Assembly (NCBI GenBank): GCA_020466095.1
Contig: CM035806.1
Span: 126,970,393 to 127,034,392 of the forward strand
Source of the DNA: Chlorops oryzae
Lineage: Eukaryota > Arthropoda > Insecta > Diptera > Chloropidae
Direction: 5' to 3'
DNA length: 64,000 nucleotides
Shown here: piece after piece, positions 31,906 through 44,030 of the stretch
Layout of the letters: each line of letters opens with the position of its first letter
Position numbering within the stretch: position 1 is the first letter of the stretch
The notes under the pieces: model-generated
Told to the model about the DNA's origin: nothing
Databases searched by the model: none
What the model saw: the letters and a program-made list of their open reading frames with translations, nothing else
Translations under genes and position numbers: made by a program

Positions 31906-32522
31906 TAGATAAGCAGGATATACTGGAACTGAAAAAGCATACGTGTAAAGGGTTTTCCATCGCAAATGAGATAGTCTCGAAAATGCGAGTTTTCATACAT
32001 AAAGATGTTTTAAATTATCGATATTTTTCTCACCGATATTACATCCGCAGCCCCCGGAGTACAGACGATGATTTTAAATATGTTTGAATTATGTACGAAT
32101 TGACGTATACTTTGATAGCGCAAAAAAATTATAATCTACCTAAAATGTCCTTATATATTTGCAAAAACCTACTAATCGGAGTTGTTCTGAAAACTTTCAG
32201 TCTGGCAGCACCACATTTTGTTTTGTTTTGTTTGAATGCATTTATGCTTGTGTGTGTCTGTGTAGTTTCTGAATTTAATAATTAATTGTTTTTTCGCGAT
32301 ATCGTCGGAAATAAGTGTCGCCTAAAAAAGTATAATATCTCGGCCGCATCAGGAAGTCATTTTACGTAAATATATGTATATTTCTTTCTTTTTGCAAAGG
32401 TTATTATTTATACCCTTTTTTGCGAACTTCAATTTAGGTAACGCGGATTTTATAGCGGTTTTCACTTTTTCTCGACTAGGTCCCCTGTCGCTATCGTTTC
32501 ATAAAGAACTTCGTTCTATTGC
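31906..32522. other. Unassigned AT-rich stretch
   Basis: A short open frame over 31,824-32,087 starts in the foldback and has no recognisable motif. GTGTGTGTCTGTGTAG near 32,250. No terminal repeats recognised. Confidence 0.3.
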
Positions 32523-32671
32523 GCCCTTTTACATTAGGGCAACTTTTGCAGGCAATTTTTTGGTTTATTGGCGAGACGAAGCACGGAGGGGTAGTTTCTC
32601 TACATCCCCACGCTTCGTCTCGCCATTAAGCCAAAAAATTGCCGGCAATAGTTGCCCTAATGTAAAAGGGC
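32523..32671. repeat. 149-bp near-perfect hairpin (MITE-like)
   Basis: Arms of about 62 bp: GCCCTTTTACATTAGGGCAA at the left and TTGCCCTAATGTAAAAGGGC at the right, continuing through GGCGAGACGAAGC/GCTTCGTCTCGCC. The loop is GGAGGGGTAGTTTCTCTACATCC-like. Flanks ATTG and CAAT extend the symmetry. Confidence 0.8.
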
Positions 32672-33386
32672 ACAATAATTTAAAAAAATTTATGTATATT
32701 AGAGTGGCCCAGAATCGTATGGAGCTTTTTAAAGTTGCTCGAATGTTTCGGGCCAAGGCGGAAATTTGTTCGACTTTATAAGAGATAGGAAATGGTGCAG
32801 TTTCAACTAGATTGCGCAATATTTGGAGGAGCTCCAGAGGCTTGAAAGTCGGAAAAAGTTGAATTTTTCGCATATTTTTGGGTAAAACACACCCTATCTT
32901 AAAAAGTATAAATTTTTGCCAACTTTTGTTTTTTGCTAAAGAAGGATTTACTAAATACACACTCAAAATGGGCTTACTCATTTAAAGCGCATTACAAATA
33001 CTTGTAATACGATTTTTTTTAGTGTTAGAACCAAGTATTACAGTATGAGAAACGAGCTAATAGGCAATTAAACAAAGCTAATAGGCAATTCACCAAAGGC
33101 AACAAAAACCACACGGCATACCAGGCAATCCACCACGATGCCTCTTTGCGCATTGTTGTCGTCTCTAGAAATTGGGCACGTACAAGCGGTTAGTTTTTTT
33201 AAGGGATTTTTTTTCATTTATAAGCAGAGAAAATCAGATATTATAAAGATTTTTTTAAGAATGATTGTACCATTTTAAACTGCAGAATTTATTTTAACAT
33301 TTATTTTTTCTTTTTAGTAATAGAAAAATTCACGTACTACAAAAAAATGATTTCCGAGTTTTTGGTCTTGTTTAATTTAGACGCTA

Positions 33387-33653
33387 GTGTGGCATCCATG
33401 GACAACAGATGGTGCCAAATGGAACGAGTCAATAGTGCATATCGATGGTGAAAATAGTAACCGACTACAATTTGAACGTTTAGCTTTTAGAAATGAGACT
33501 TTCTGTCTGTCTGATTTTCAAAGGTATCCCTTCGTTGTAGGGTTTTTTATAAAATTCATAAATGCTGCCCTAAAACCAAAATTTTTTGAAATACATAGTG
33601 GAATTATTTTTTTGGACTTAGTTAAGGGCATAAAATGTAGATTCCAAATATAG
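33387..33653 (+). CDS. Element D ORF2, arm 2, hypothetical (88 aa)
   Basis: Counterpart of 10,877-11,143, starting MWHPWTTDGAKWNES, with a few substitutions. No recognisable domain. Confidence 0.25.
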   Translation: MWHPWTTDGAKWNESIVHIDGENSNRLQFERLAFRNETFCLSDFQRYPFVVGFFIKFINAALKPKFFEIHSGIIFLDLVKGIKCRFQI

Positions 33654-34015
33654 AAAAGTGGCCGCGCCAAAAGGCGTTATTCGAAAAATGAATTTTACAC
33701 CCAAAATTCAGATGGCGCTTGAAACAAAGACGGCATAAATACTTATTTTGTAATCGTTGACATCCTCTACAAAAATTGATTTAATCGGCCGATTTTTAGG
33801 GGTACCTCCAGCGTTAGAGTCTGCCTCAAAAATCATCTGAATTGTGTAAAGTCACGAGCTTTCGACACATTTTTGTGAAATGAGGAATTTCAGCTTTGTT
33901 TTAGCCTCCGATTTAAAAATATATAGCTGTTTATCTGTGTAGGGTATACTATGGTCTGGTTCGCTTTTCTATAACACCCTTACTTTTTCATTTTGAAACA
34001 TGAATTTTAAAAATA

Positions 34016-34513
34016 CAGTAGAATGTCGCAAAAGTTACCGCTCGATTGAGTTAAACGCTTGGTTAAGTTAATCGAATTTCAGCGTACACGTAGCGTTCTA
34101 AAAGTTGATTTTTGCGTTAACTTTTCTGAGCGTATTTTTTTTCTTTTCCTTTTTTTTTTAATCACCCCTATTTCGTGTGTATTACGTGGAATAGCGAAGG
34201 AAAACAAAAAAAGACAACGCAAATCATAACGGTAGCAGTTAAAAGTGCCAAATTCGATCGAAGCGTGCAGTCTTATTGTGAAATAGGAGTTGTGCGAGAG
34301 TGGATCTTGCGTATGTAAAATAAATATAAATATGGTTTAAAACAAAAGATTTAAATAAAATAACCATGTTATGTTTGCAAAAATATATTTTTATGCATGT
34401 AGTCTCTATTTCTTTAATTTTTTTCGATTTTGAAAAACATTTGGAAAAATTAACAATTCGGAAAAGTTGATTACCCGTAGGACCAATCGATTAACTTTTG
34501 CGAGATTCTACTG
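34016..34513. mobile_element. 498-bp pogo/Tigger-like MITE
   Basis: TIR CAGTAGAATGTCGCAAAAGT pairs with the complement of the right end CAGTAGAATCTCGCAAAAGT. TA target duplication at 34,014-34,015 and 34,514-34,515. Arm 1 keeps the empty site near 10,515. CAGTA start and TA target are typical of pogo-like elements. Confidence 0.85.
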
Positions 34514-34839
34514 TATATAAATTCCTTTTATGTCGAACTATCTTGCTTGTTATTTGGTTCTATTATGTTTTAAGAACTCTTTTGAATACTCGGTTCAGTA
34601 TCGATAAAAGCTTTGCGCTTAGAGTATTTATGCATCGCTGACGAAGTCGTTCAATTTAAATGCAATATTGAATACTGATTTGCGGGGGTCACAGATACTC
34701 AAATGTAATCTAAAATGAAGGAGCATCTCTACTTTGTTGTTTGCAACTTCAATTTTACTTTAAAAGGGTCAAAATATGAAGTTACAGCATGTTTAAAAAT
34801 CGCAAATTCTTCGACTTATTTTTGACAGTCAGCTGATTT

Positions 34840-35473
34840 TTACTCAACTTCACCACACCATTTGGAGCCAAATAGCATTTTGACAGGCTTTCCCATACTG
34901 TAATACTTGATTTTCTTAACAATTTCTGCACCATGAATGTAAGATTCATTCTGCGGCCAAAGTGAGGGGTGATAATCCATAAAATCCATTGAAATATTAA
35001 AACTCTTAAAAAAAAGATGAGGTTTTCATCGAGACAAAATAATCCAAAGTCTTTGATTTCATTAGTTCAACAGTTTCTGGTGTAATGACGTTATGATTGT
35101 GACAATGGTAATTTCCATCATGGCAATTTCCCTTGAGGGAATCCACCATTTTCTGCTTGATATGCAATGGAATTGATTCATCGAAAAATGATAAGCCAAC
35201 CACTTCCTCTGCGAGGTACCATAAGTGACGGCACATCTTTTTTACTGTTGCAGTGGAAAGCTCTTTATCAAATAGACGATAAATATGTAATTCAATTAGG
35301 CACTGTAAATCGTTACGTGGAGCGGCAAATGCCATTGGCGAGGTAAACCAAACCTTAACGTACAAGCTAATAAGAAATTGACAAATATCCCGCACTCCTT
35401 TCGATTCGAGAGCATTTAGGGGAAATTGATTTCTGAATAAATATAATTTTAAGCAGCATATTGCCTTAGCCAT
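34840..35473 (-). pseudogene. Element D ORF1, arm 2 (frameshifted)
   Basis: The first 155 residues match arm 1 with two substitutions (D to E in CLIELHIYRLF; R to G in SLKGNCHDGN). A one-base length change in the A run near 35,010 shifts the frame. The remaining codons match arm 1 in another frame to the stop at 34,840. Confidence 0.6.
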
Positions 35474-36614
35474 TCATCTTGCATGGTGAAATGCGCCAGG
35501 AGGGCGAAAAGTGACTGGCGATGCCAGTTTTCCGCCAAGGACTATGACTATCGATAGTCAATGATAGCTTTTCAGTCATGCTCAATTAATATCGATGTAT
35601 GACGAACACTTACTTGTATCGGGGGCTAAAAACAGCATTTTGGGAAAAAATCGAAAAATTACTCATCTTAAAACCCTTGTAACTTTGGTTTTCGTAAGCC
35701 GTTTTCAGAAAAATTTGTTCCTATAAAACCGTTATTTTATCCTCTTAAGGCGCAAGGATAAGATTTTTTACAAATTCATACAAGTTTTTTTCAAGGGACG
35801 CTGTGCAATGAAAAAAGTCAAAATTAGGCCATTACAAAAAACCAGGTCAGAACGAAAATGTTCCCAGCAACGGCAAATATCAACCGATTCTCTTCAATTT
35901 GAGCTTGTTTTAAAAGTTAAATGGTCTTTTTGAATATTGCGATCAGTTTTGATGGCAGAAGTTACATAAAGATGCTTTTTTGCAAGCCTTTTAAATGGGT
36001 TAAAATATTAATGTAAAAAATCATGGGATTTTGTATCATAACTTTGTCCAGTAGTTACCAATTTTATTATAATTGATTTCGTTAGAAAGGCAATTTAATG
36101 GCAAAAAAGAATGCTTAGTATTGTATACCTTTAAAATTACACTAAAGTTGAGAAAATTACACTTTTGTTATTGAAAGCTCAGTCAAGCCAACAATTCGTT
36201 GTAACACTAAAAAAAATCGTATTACAAGTATTTGTAATGCGCTTTAAATGAGTAAGCCCATTTTGAGTGTGTATTTAGTAAATCCTTCTTTAGCAAAAAA
36301 CAAAAGTTGGCAAAAATTTATACTTTTTAAGATAGGGTGTGTTTTACCCAAAAATATGCGAAAAATTCAACTTTTTCCGACTTTCAAGCCTCTGGAGCTC
36401 CTCCAAATATTGCGCAATCTAGTTGAAACTGCACCATTTCCAATCTCTTATAAAGTCTAACAAATTTCCGCCTTGGCCCGAAACATTCGAGCAACTTCTC
36501 ATATTTGGGCCACTCTAATGTATATATATTCTTTTTGAACAATTCATTTTTAATCTTATATATGTATATATCGTATTTAAAAAAATTTTTCTTTAAATTT
36601 TTTTTTTATTATTA

Positions 36615-39600
36615 TTATGTAGAGCCACGCCTACTTATTACTTTTCCTCCCTCTCTAGGTCTTAATCTTTCATTAATTCTAGGCTGTGTGTGTGTATTTG
36701 TTACTTGTACTACGTTCTCTGAAACTTCGGGATTTTTATCATCCGAACTTATTATTGGTTGGTTCAATTGAGCTTCATTTTCAGCATCATGGTAGACATC
36801 ATTATCACTGTTGTTATCGTTCACCGTATCAGTTGCAATCTCATTTTCGCAGGTGCTGGGTGCGTTTATGCCTCGAATTTGATCCAAATGTCTCTTTATG
36901 TCACGATTACTGTGGAGTATTGTGCATGTGTACGACCTGAAACCTAATTTTTCTTTTATTTTAGCTCGTGACCAACTTGGCTTATTTTGATTTTGATAAT
37001 CACGGATTAATACAATTTCACCTTTTTTAAACTCAATTTCTCTTTTACCTTTAAAATGTTTGACATTTCTATCATTACTTTTGATTTGGTTTTCCCTAGC
37101 TGTAACAGGGTTAAGTAAATTGAATCTAGTTTTGACGGTTCTATTTAAAAATAGCTTGACGGGTGTTTCCTGTGTGCTACAATGAATACTATTGCGGTAA
37201 TCAAAAAGAAAGTTATTCACTAAATATTCAATGCATGAAAAATCGTTGCTTTTGGCCATTGCATAAATCGACTTTTTAAAAGTTTTTACAAAATTTTCGG
37301 CTTGACCATTTGTTACCGGATGTCCAGGAGCCGTTAAAATGTGTTCAATGTTGTTCATGGACAAAAATTGTTCGAACTCATGTGAGACGAATTGACGTCT
37401 ATTGTCACTCACTAGTATATCTACTAAACCGTATCGACAAAATAATTCCCGTAATTTACTTATAGTAAATTTAGATGTAATATGTTTGGTTTGAAATAAT
37501 TCTGTCCACTTGGAGTATGAATCAATAATAATTAGAAAATAAAAATCTTTAATAGGTCCTGCATAATCGACATGAATTCTACTCCAGAGTCTTTCCGATG
37601 GTTTCCATGGAATTAATTTTGCCTTGTTAGGACTTGCCATCAGTTCTTGACATGATGAGCAGTTTCTTACAACTCTCTCTACACTGAACGAACGTAACCA
37701 TGATTTTTTTAAAAGGGCGCATTGTTATTCACAGTCCTTTTGATTTTCGAGCAGAACAAAAATTTCAAAAGAAAAATGGTTGAGTCAACAACATTTTTGT
37801 TTGAATTGAAAGGAAATATGTTTAATTACATTTCTTTTCGTTCGGTATAATTCTCATTTGTTTTATAAAATAAGACATATAAGATATGTGTTCATCTTAG
37901 AACTTTTTAAGCATTGCGAAAGCAGTCACGACAACGGAGTGACGAAATCGGATGAAGTCTATCCGATGGCTATTTTTTGGGTCATGTTCAGCAGAGTGCT
38001 GTGCTCTATGGCCATTTGCTTTGAACGTTTATTAAATTTTTTTGACATTTCTTCTTGTATAGGTATTTTTTTTTGGAATTTTTTTTTAATAATATCTTGT
38101 CATTTCAAGTATGTCCGTGGTTAGTTCAACAATTTAAATTTAAATCCATTTTTGAAAACTATCATGTCAATTCAACCTGAAACATAGTTGATTCAAAAGG
38201 AAAATCTTTATTTTTTTCAACAAGAAAAATTGTTAAAATTAAAAATATTCCTTGTTGAAGCCGTTTTGTATGTTTTTCCTTTTGCTTTAACCAGTTTTCT
38301 GGTTGATTTTTTTCTCAGTGTATGCATTTGTATATGTTTGGCCACCATACATATGAACGTGCTAAATCTTTAGTTTTCACTATTCCTAAATGCGATCTGT
38401 GAAGCTCAGATAGAACTTCCTCCCTTAATTTTGTAGGCACCACTGTTCTATAGCCCCACATAACACAATCGTTTTCAACTGTCAATTCTATACCCTTGCT
38501 TATGTACGGTTTGAATTCATCGCCTTTTAAATTATTTGTGTTTCCATGACTTATTGCAATGGCAACTTTTCCTAAAATAGGATCTCTTCGTGTGTGAATC
38601 CGTATTTGCTTGAAGCTAAGTCTTATTTTGTTTTCATTTTCAACATAATTTAAGTAATTCGATTCCTCAACTTCAGAAGAAATTTTACTTTGTGGAATTC
38701 GTGGTAGACTATCAGCTTGATTGTATTTGCCCTTGACATATTCTATGGAATAGTTAAAGTCTGACATTATAAAAGGCCATCTTTGCATTCTTGCAGCTGC
38801 GAATACTGGTTAACCTTTATTTTCGCCAAAGATCATAACAAGAGGTTTGTCATCAATTCTCAAAATAAAACGTTGACCAAGCAAGAAGTGCTTGAGCTTC
38901 GTAACGGAAAATACAATCGCTAATGCCTCTTTCTCAATTGTACTATAATTGGATTCACTTTTTGATAGTGCACGCGAAATGAATGCTATCGGTTTGATTT
39001 CATCATTTGGAAATTTGTGGGATAAAACACCAGCAATGGCATTGTTACATGCGTCTGTCGTTAAAACTATCGGATATTTTGGATCGAAATGCACAAGAAC
39101 GTTTTCTGAAGTTAGTTCTTGTTTAATCATATTATATGCTTCTTTGCATTCTTTTGACCACTTGAATTTCACATTCCTTTTTAAAAGTGCCTATAAAGGG
39201 GTTAGCTTTTGAGCGAAATTTTGAATAAATTTAGAGTAATAGTTAAACATCCCAATCACTGCTCTTAACTCTGTTATATTTGTGGGTGTCGGTGCATTTA
39301 GAATTGCCTCAGCTCTATCCTTATTTTTGCTCAGGCCGTTTTTGTCTATCGTAAAAACCGAGGTATTTGATACTTTCCTAAAAAAAATGCACATTTATTT
39401 ACATTCAACCTAAGACCAGCTAATTTCAACTTTTCCAAAACCGTTTTGAGTGTTTGTAAATGCTTGTGAAACGTTTTACCTGTGGCAGTGATGTCATCTT
39501 GGTAAACAACTAAATCTTCAATTTCCCTGAACAGATCTTCCATGGTTTTCTGAAAGATTGCTGCAGCCGGCTTAACGCCAAAAGGTAGTCGTTTCATTCG

Positions 39601-41313
39601 CAGCATGCCTATGTGTGTACTCCAAGTACATAACTTTTGTGATTCATCATCCAAAACTAGTTGGTTGTATGCACTAGACAAGTCGAGCTTCGTGAAAAGT
39701 TCACCCCCGCTTAATAAAGCAAAAATCTCTTCAATCTTTGGTAATGGATATTGGAAATCAACAAGATATTTGTTGATGGTGACTTTATAGTCGCCACATA
39801 TTCGAATATTACCATCAGGTTTTAAGATAGGTACCAACGGTGTACCCCATTCGGATGAATCAACATGCTCAAGAATTCCTTTTGCTATTAACTCGCGTAA
39901 TTGACTTTCAATTTTGTCGCGCCATTCTAAAGGCAACGTTCTTGGCTTGAAAATTATTGGCTTGGCCTCATTAGTAATTCGAAGAGAAATTTTGTTTGTA
40001 TTATACGTTCCCAAATCTTCATTAAAAACATCACAAAATTCCCTTTTTAAATCATTAATAATTTGTAAAAGATTTCGTGTTGAAATTGTATTAACCTGGA
40101 CTAAGTCGAAACCTAACAATTTCAAGAAATTTCTTCCCAAAAGTGGTGGATTGTCACGATCACAATCACTTACAACATTAGTTAATTTCTTTTTTATTCC
40201 TTTAAATTCAACACTTGCACAATATTCTCCAAGTATTTTTATTTTATCACCACTGTATGACACATATGGCGTTTGACATTTGTTCAAAGACTCACTTGTT
40301 TTTATTTTTTTCCAGAAATTGCGTGAAATGAGAGTGCAGGGTGATCCAGTGTCACAATCGGCATCTACTGGAGTGCCATCTATGAGTACTCTTAATTTAT
40401 ATGTCTCATTTGAACCGTGACCAGTAACACTAAAAACAAAAAAATTTACATTATATTGATTATCATTTTCATTAGAAAGAAATTTAACCGAAGTTCTTCC
40501 ATTGTTTCTGCAGATACTCTTCAAGTGTCCTACTTTACCACAGTTATATCTTTTGCAAGATTTGTACCGGCATTTTGCTGACACATGATTTTGACCGCCG
40601 CAATGCGAACACGCGTTATTGCTGTTGTTGTTGTTTCCTTTTTCCAATTTGCTGTTGTTTCTTTCACTGTTGCTGTTGTTTTTCTTATTGTTGTTGTTGT
40701 TCTTACTTTTTTTTTCTCTCTTTTGACTTTCGCTTGTAACATTTGATTTGCCCTTGATGAAGTTGACCTCCGTTGCCCTTGACGCCATCTTAGTTTCGGC
40801 TATGATCGCTTTTCGAAAAGCCTGTTCAACGGTGATTGTTTTATCTTCTTCACATAAACGATCATATATTTTGTCGGGAAGACCAGTTACGAATTGCGTT
40901 TTCAAAAAATCTTCTAGATGCGTACCAAACTTGCAATGAAGAGCTTGCATTTTAATTCTGGCATACCATTGTGCAACCGTTTCTGTAGTCTGCATTGATG
41001 TCTGCAAAAATAATTTCCGTTCGTTGAAGACAATAGTTGGCGGAGTAAAATGTGTTCGAAGAATATCGCAAATTTCTTCAAATGTCTTCGAAAGAGGACT
41101 TTTTGGTGAACATAAATTATGCAGCAAATTATAAGCATCCGTTCCAATTGATTTTAAAAGAATTGCCTTCTTTGAATCTGCTGCGGTGCAATTTATTTCC
41201 AAGAAATGGATTTGCAATTTCTCTAGCCATACTGTCCACGTTTCGTTTGTAGGCGAGAACTCCGGAACATTCGATGTCTGAATAACAGAAACTTTATTTT
41301 TTTCCACTGGCAT
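36615..41313 (-). pseudogene. Gypsy-1 gag-pol, arm 2 copy (gag to RT intact)
   Basis: ATG at 41,313. A single frame to 39,346 covers gag, two CCHC knuckles (CSHCGGQNHVSAKC), protease DTGS, and RT with FTKLDLSSAYNQL and LVVYQDDI, so gag and pol are fused in one frame here. Breaks follow at about 39,370 (near a poly-T run), 39,190, 38,810 and 38,315. RNase H lies at 39,172-38,810, the integrase HHCC finger is cut by the MITE at 37,682-38,320, and the integrase D35E core (VSDNRRQF, GQAENF) plus C-terminal domain are open from 37,640 to 36,615. It is much better preserved than the arm 1 copy. Confidence 0.88.
37682..38320. mobile_element. 639-bp element in the integrase region, TA target
   Basis: Ends CACTGA and TCAGTG; TA at 37,680-37,681 and 38,321-38,322. 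Arm 1 shows the empty site near 6586 (TGCATAGAGAGAG). Short TIR only. Superfamily uncertain, TA suggests Tc1/mariner. Confidence 0.7.
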
Positions 41314-41423
41314 TTTATTAAAATTTTTACTTTTAAAGTTTCTTGCACTTTATATTTTTACTCTTGAAGATTCTTTCACTTTATTTTTAGTTTTTATTCG
41401 TTTTTTTTAACATCGTCGCCATT

Positions 41424-41599
41424 TACAATGACTTGCGATCGGTTTTCATGATGATTAACAAGTGAAGTTTTATTCAAGGCATGGTGATGTACAATGACCA
41501 TTAGTACTTGGTACATAACAAGTACATACGTCTATTCGATACGTTAATATGTTAAGTTGGTATTTACACTAAGTTGCATTTCTTATTCAATACGTTATA
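41424..41599 (-). repeat. Gypsy-1 5' LTR, arm 2 (176 bp)
   Basis: Same length as the arm 1 5' LTR and the arm 2 3' LTR. Followed on the element side by the primer-site candidate (complement CATCGTCGCCA, 41,411-41,421). Target duplication ATAGG at 41,600-41,604. Confidence 0.88.
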
Positions 41600-41604
41600 A
41601 TAGG

Positions 41605-42019
41605 TTTCAGCGAAAGCCAGCCGTTGTATTCTATAAGCCCTGCCTATAAGAGGCTTCTTGCGAGCTACGCATCCACGATACCCATATTTCCTTAAAATTT
41701 TTGGAATTGCATCGGGTGTTATCGACTTATTATACTTTTCCCTTATATCCTGTGCCATCTTTGATGCAGTCAATTTGGGATAAGCCTTTACAGATCTAAG
41801 CAATGACCGAGTTTCTCTCAAGCTCAACTTGGCTGGACGACTAGATCGAGGTTTGGAAGTTAAACGTCCGGTCTCTTTGAAGGTGTTTACAACGCGTTGG
41901 ACTGATGAATGACTTCGACTGGAGATTTGACCAATCCGACGTAGTGATACCCCCTTTTTCCACAAATCCATAAGAATTTTTTTTTCATTCGGGACGATTT
42001 CTTTCTTTTCAGGAGGCAT
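41605..42019 (-). pseudogene. Tc1 transposase N-terminal half, arm 2
   Basis: Counterpart of 2894-3313, starting MPPEKKEIVPNEKK, with only scattered substitutions (for example YLKL to YPKL and REKCNK to REKYNK). Cut by Gypsy-1 at the ATAGG duplication. Confidence 0.9.
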
Positions 42020-42749
42020 ATTAGTAACTTTAACTTAAAAACACGTTGTTCGCTTTGACTTCAAATTGCAGACAGATAGAGATGCGGGTTGAATATCGAA
42101 ACATCAAAAATATCGATTTTCTATTTCGATAGTCCCCAATAAATGACGACAAAAGGCTTCTAATAGTGCGTTTCCATATGGTGTTTAAGTCTGAGATGTT
42201 TAGCTAAACACTTCGAGCGTTTCCACTTATGCGAGGTGTTTATGTTTGACAGCTGTTTGTTTATTTACAATTGCAAGCAGTGTTGCCATTTGTAGGAAAA
42301 TCACTTGAAGGGAAAAAGGGAAAAATCGGCAAAATTTAGAGAATTTTTGGTATATTCTAAAATATTAGATATATTTTGAATATATTTTCTTGTCAATCAA
42401 TTAAAACGACAAAATAAAAATTATACGTGTAAAAAAAGTTTAGTAGAAATTCAAAAATAATGAAAAATAAGATTGTTTGTATCGAGTTAAAATTTTTTAG
42501 TTTTGCGCATCTACAATAATTACCACAATTCCACAAGTAGTTTTTTTTTTTAAAAACAGATATAATGTATTTTTTTTTTTGGTTTTTGATTATGCCTTGC
42601 GTGCATTCTTAATTTTTTTCGAATTTTCCATGTTTAAAGTATTTAAGGGATTTTTTTGTAGTTTGTAGGGAATTTTTATTTTTGCTATTGGCAACATTGC
42701 AAAACACGAACAACACAAATTGCAATTATTCTTGAAATTAAAACAATAA

Positions 42750-43147
42750 ATGGATAATTCCAGCGAAAAGAATTTGATTGCAAAGCTTTCGGCTTTGATT
42801 TTTAGTGCCGATAATAAGAGATTTCAGCTGATGAAATTGCGGAGACTTCAAAATATTCGTAGAAGAAATGTTTTGATGTTAATGCAAACTTCCCTCAAAT
42901 CCAAAAGAAAGAGGACTATATGGATGAAGGTAAGAAAGTCCATTTGCAATTTTTACTTTATTAATAAAACTTTGTATCCTAATAACAGCAAAGACACGGC
43001 AAGTTTTGGGAAATGGATGTGCCCAAAAATGATAACAATTTCTTCAAAGAGAGCTTCCGGATGAGCAAGGAATCATTTGAAATACTATGCACAAAAGTGA
43101 AGGGTATTGCAAAAAGGGACAGCTTCTATAGGAATTGCATTCCTCTA
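42750..43147 (+). pseudogene. Harbinger transposase remnant (exon 1 and part of exon 2)
   Basis: Exon 1 (42,750-42,929, MDNSSEKNLIAKLSALIF) and donor GTAAGA match arm 1. Exon 2 begins after CTAATAACAG near 42,989 and stops at the deletion joint near 43,147, before any catalytic residue. Confidence 0.85.
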
Positions 43148-43530
43148 CCAAAGATTCAAAGTGTAATGCTTTGTATGGGTTAAGAATCTGTTTCATTTTG
43201 TCGAAGTGGCACCACTCTGATGGTGACCCCCAGATGGTCCCACAATGTTCTTTTCAGCACTGTAATTAAATTGCATTACAATACTGTTTTTAGCATTGCA
43301 CAACTCATACCTACCGATATTTCGTAGTTAAGTTGTGCATTTTGCTCTTTATTTCTTCCTTTGACACGATAAATCCTCTCTGGCAGAGCTCGTCTTCCAT
43401 TTCGGCAAGAACGTGGGAGTTCTTGCGGTTTCCCCGGAGTTGATTTATCCTCTCCTCCCACAACTCCAACAGCACATTTTCTGAAGTCTTCGACCACTCC
43501 GTTCTTTTTTCTTTTGCCTAAAAAATAAAG
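43148..43530 (-). pseudogene. Harbinger Myb/SANT gene remnant
   Basis: Contains the counterparts of arm 1 exons 94-297 and 353-480 with the same splice sites, but the third exon is deleted. The upstream exon with the probable GAAAAGAG donor is visible at about 43,590-43,620. Confidence 0.8.
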
Positions 43531-43909
43531 AAAACCATGCATTAGTTCAGTTATTTCAGTTATTTCAACCATATATTATATTTACCTCTTTTCCCAATTT
43601 CGACAGTCGTTATTGTAATGTGGAAAATAATTTACAAATAATTAGAAAAATATTCAACGCAAAGAATTTCGTCCCCTACCTTCCTTTTCGCTTTTTTGTT
43701 TTGATTTTCTTTTGACAGTTAGATATGCATGAAATTCCGATACGAAAAATCAATTTTTTTTCTATCGATGACAGTGTTTATGTGGTGTTTATGAGATAAA
43801 CACTTCATTTTCGCGTTTAGCGTTTGTATGGAAAAACACGAGATAAGCACCTCGTTTAGTGCACTAAACGCGAAAACGCGTGTTAAACACCATATGGAAA
43901 CCACTATAA

Positions 43910-44030
43910 CTAAAGTTTTATGGCTGTGTACGCAGACTTTCTATTGCCTTGGAAAAGCACTTTTTAAGTTTTTGAATTTTAACTTTTTTTTAATCTTGTA
44001 AGAAGATTTGGTTTTTAATACTTGTTTTAA
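43910..44030 (-). repeat. Tc1 left inverted repeat, inner piece
   Basis: CTGTGTACGCAGACTTTCTATTGCC and onward matches the inner part of the right repeat (12,883-13,000). It stops at TTGTTTTAA (44,030). The continuation AAATGCTTATTTGTATAAAT is found at about 49,453, so roughly 5.4 kb was inserted here. Confidence 0.8.

Larger units (their letters stand above)
32700..36517. mobile_element. Element D, arm 2 copy
   Basis: TAGAGTGGCCCA ends. Target duplication ATGTATAT at 32,692-32,699 and 36,518-36,525 is the complement of the arm 1 duplication. TIRs are about 32,700-33,030 and 36,205-36,517. It lacks element E and has a pogo-like MITE at 34,016-34,513. Confidence 0.85.
27719..41599 (-). mobile_element. 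Gypsy-1 LTR retrotransposon, arm 2 copy
   Basis: Same insertion site and target duplication as arm 1, in opposite orientation. It contains element D (32,700-36,517) with the same 8-bp duplication as arm 1. Later arm-2-only insertions are a MITE at 27,908-28,216, the 28,399-32,675 block and a TA-flanked element at 37,682-38,320. Confidence 0.9.
42164..43906. mobile_element. Harbinger arm 2 copy, internally deleted (1,743 bp)
   Basis: TIR TAGTGCGTTTCCATATGGTG pairs with CACCATATGGAAACCACTA. Target duplication TAA at 42,161-42,163 and 43,907-43,909, the classic TWA of PIF/Harbinger. Compared with arm 1, about 1.38 kb (arm 1 positions roughly 468-1846) is deleted, joining transposase exon 2 to exon 2 of the Myb gene near 43,147. 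Both TIRs are present, unlike arm 1. Confidence 0.9.

Noticed and set aside
31824..32087. 87-aa open frame as a host gene
   Set aside because: It begins in the foldback arm and has no recognisable domain or splice context.
36686..36947. Open frames antisense to the Gypsy-1 integrase C-terminus (and similar ones opposite RT and gag)
   Set aside because: Shadows of the gag-pol frame on the opposite strand, with no motifs of their own.
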